Shown piece after piece: positions 62,530 through 64,000 of a stretch of DNA of 64,000 bases. The position numbers were made by a program, and so were the translations under genes. Positions within the stretch are counted from its first letter, which is position 1. Each line of letters opens with the position of its first letter. The DNA is taken from NCBI GenBank assembly GCA_003508835.1, contig PUFA01000072.1:3260501-3324500 (forward strand), written 5' to 3'. Below the pieces are notes generated by a model. That model was given only the letters and a program-made list of their open reading frames with translations. It was not told where the DNA came from and did not search any database. The stretch comes from Eonycteris spelaea. Taxonomy: Eukaryota > Chordata > Mammalia > Chiroptera > Pteropodidae.

Positions 62530-63140
62530 GACAGACTGGGGAGGGGTCGCGGGGGGCCACGAGCTGCCTCCCTCAAACGCAGAGCTGTGGGAAGGCCGGC
62601 CCGAACCCTGGGCTCAGAGAGCCCGACGGCGGTCTCGCAGGCCGGCGAAGGGCAGGCCTGTCCGCTGGGCTCCTCGGTGGGTGCGGAGTCCCACCCCGCA
62701 GCTCGGTGACACGCGGCCGGAGGTCCGCTCTGCCGTGGAAAACACTGTCAGGGCCTAGCAGATGGAGCAAGGCGCTTGCTCTCCAGATGTTGTGCACAAT
62801 AAAGCGAGGTTTTATTTTTATTTTGTTTTTTTAATGAGAAGGGGAGGAGTAACAAGGGCCGAAACGTGAGCTTTCGCATCCCCAGCCGGCGGTGTGCGTG
62901 CGCCTGCGTGTCGCGCGGGAAGAGAGGCGTGGGCGGCCCGCTGGAAATGTCGCGTGCGGCCCGGGGGAGGGCTGCTTCTCGTGGCCGTGGCCGTGGCCGG
63001 AGGTGGCTCGGCGCTGCAGCGCGCCTGGGAGCTGCAGGGACAGGATCTCCCCCCCCGCTCTCCGCGTTCCCGTCTTCTCTGTGTAGACAGGCGTTCCAGA
63101 TGGGGTTCAATGAGGAGGAGCAACGAAACACACGCGTTGC
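62530..63140. promoter_or_regulatory. CpG-island-like segment, candidate promoter or enhancer
   Basis: CpG dinucleotides are far denser here than elsewhere in the window, especially at 62,880-63,070, where runs such as GTCGCGCGGG and GCTGCAGCGCGCC occur. G+C is high, no repeat is recognised, and no coding exon is visible. In mammals such segments are usually unmethylated promoters or enhancers. Given the expected synteny, it could be a distal element of AXIN2 or the promoter of a non-coding RNA. A TATAAATA lies about 200 bases upstream (62,336-62,343), but I give it little weight. Two open frames (62,866-63,276 on plus, 62,818-63,477 on minus) exist here, as expected when stop codons are rare in GC-rich DNA. 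Confidence 0.6.
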
Positions 63141-64000
63141 CAGCGTTAGCACCCCACCGTTCCTGTCTCACTCCCCACCCCCCACCCCCAAACAAGGAAA
63201 GACAGACAGGAGAATGACCCAGACTTTGAAAAAAAAAAAAATAGAAGAGACTCGTGAGGCCTCTTTCTCCCAATGATGAGGAGCCACGTGAGTCTGACGT
63301 TTCTCTTCGGTGGGAGAAGCGAGAAGTGGGACGAAGAGCTCCCTCTCTCCACCAGAGAGCCTCTGTGGGGAGAGGCCTGTTTAACAAGCCATTTCCTGGC
63401 ACGTGAATAGCCAGTCCCTTCCCCACTCGAACAGTGTCATGCACCCTGTCAGACCTCAAAGCCCTAATTAAACCCATTCTTTAATTGTGTCTTTTTGCTT
63501 CATTACTCCCCCCCCCTTTGATGAGGGCTGCATCTCTCTGATCCCCCCGAAATCATCCCTTTCTCTTTCTTTCGAAAGAGGATCGAAACTCACTCCCGGG
63601 GTTGCTGTCATTGGGGATTTCCCTCCTTCCTTTTTTTTTTCTTCTTCATCTAGTTAGGGACACAGTCCCTTCCCTGCCCCATCCCCCATCCTGGGGAGCA
63701 AGCCAGCAGTTAAAGGACATTCACACCTTCCCACTCTCCCAGCTCCTCTATTCTTATGAAGTTTCCATTGATTATTGTCCCAAATTCCTTGGTCGGTCAT
63801 AGATAAAAGGATAATGACTTCAAAGGGAAGAGTTAAGAGTTTAACCCCAAGCTAAGAGAGTGGACAACTAGATAATTGAGGGTAATAACCCATCACAGAC
63901 TTGCTTTCAAAGGAGCGCCCAGCCGAAGTCTCAGGTGGCTTTAATTTTATTAACATGTGTAGCCGCTGACTTGAGAAGGCGGCCTGGAGTCATTAGGAGC

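Larger units (their letters stand above)
40701..64000. other. Downstream flank of CEP112, no gene seen
   Basis: I find no exon chain or credible protein gene after CEP112. In human and mouse the next gene on this side is AXIN2, with its promoter facing CEP112. By that synteny the interval would be CEP112-AXIN2 intergenic DNA. Recognised repeats and the CpG-rich segments are listed separately. Stretches where I recognise nothing include 40,850-44,240, 44,660-46,430, 46,890-47,120, 47,330-50,330, 50,520-52,680, 53,060-53,880, 54,020-54,430, 56,860-58,720, 59,460-60,430, 60,620-62,520 and 63,150-64,000. Confidence 0.6.

Noticed and set aside
62818..63477. 219-codon minus-strand frame and 136-codon plus-strand frame over the CpG island
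   Set aside because: Stops are rare in GC-rich DNA. Both frames are low-complexity Arg/Pro/Gly-rich, overlap each other on opposite strands, and have no recognisable domain or splice context.
1..64000. CRISPR arrays, operons, prophage or bacterial mobile elements
   Set aside because: The window is plainly mammalian, with spliced exons and eutherian repeats; none of these structures is present.

Overview
This is a mammalian nuclear genomic window. It carries the 3' end of one protein-coding gene on the + strand, followed by about 23 kb of flanking, apparently non-coding DNA. Three internal exons with clean AG/GT boundaries (410-499, 35,795-35,896, 39,297-39,361) and a terminal exon starting at 40,181 encode a C-terminus I recognise as CEP112 (CCDC46), a coiled-coil centrosomal protein. 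The reading frame runs 30 + 34 + 21 codons. The last codon is split across the final intron: AG at the end of one exon, G at the start of the next, then TAA. The protein therefore ends Gly-Arg-Arg. The introns here are about 35.3, 3.4 and 0.8 kb.

Organism: a placental mammal without primate Alu, rodent B1/B2, ruminant Bov, carnivore CAN or horse ERE SINEs that I can recognise. Most repeats are old eutherian families: MIR, L2, L1M/HAL1 fragments, MLT1-type LTRs and MER5/hAT elements. The one SINE that looks younger, at 9,674-9,909 on the minus strand, has a 5S rRNA head, an A-rich linker, a separate tail module, an A-rich end and imperfect target-site duplications. 5S-derived SINEs of this kind (MEG-RS/MEG-RL) are described from fruit bats (Pteropodidae), which have also lost L1 activity. 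A fruit bat is my best guess, by inference.

Layout: 1-410, intron end; 410-499, exon; 500-35,794, a large intron with an L1M/MLT1/MIR nest (10.5-14.4 kb), two MLT1 LTRs, L2 and MIR fragments, a unique and possibly conserved block near 18.6-18.95 kb, and a perfect 34-bp inverted repeat at 32,469-32,548; 35,795-40,700, the last coding exons and 3' UTR; 40,700-64,000, downstream DNA with more old repeats and a strong CpG-island-like segment at 62,530-63,140. In human and mouse the gene downstream of CEP112 is AXIN2, so this flank may carry AXIN2 regulatory DNA. No AXIN2 exon is visible. Apart from the CEP112 exons, I regard none of the open frames in the window as a supported protein-coding gene.
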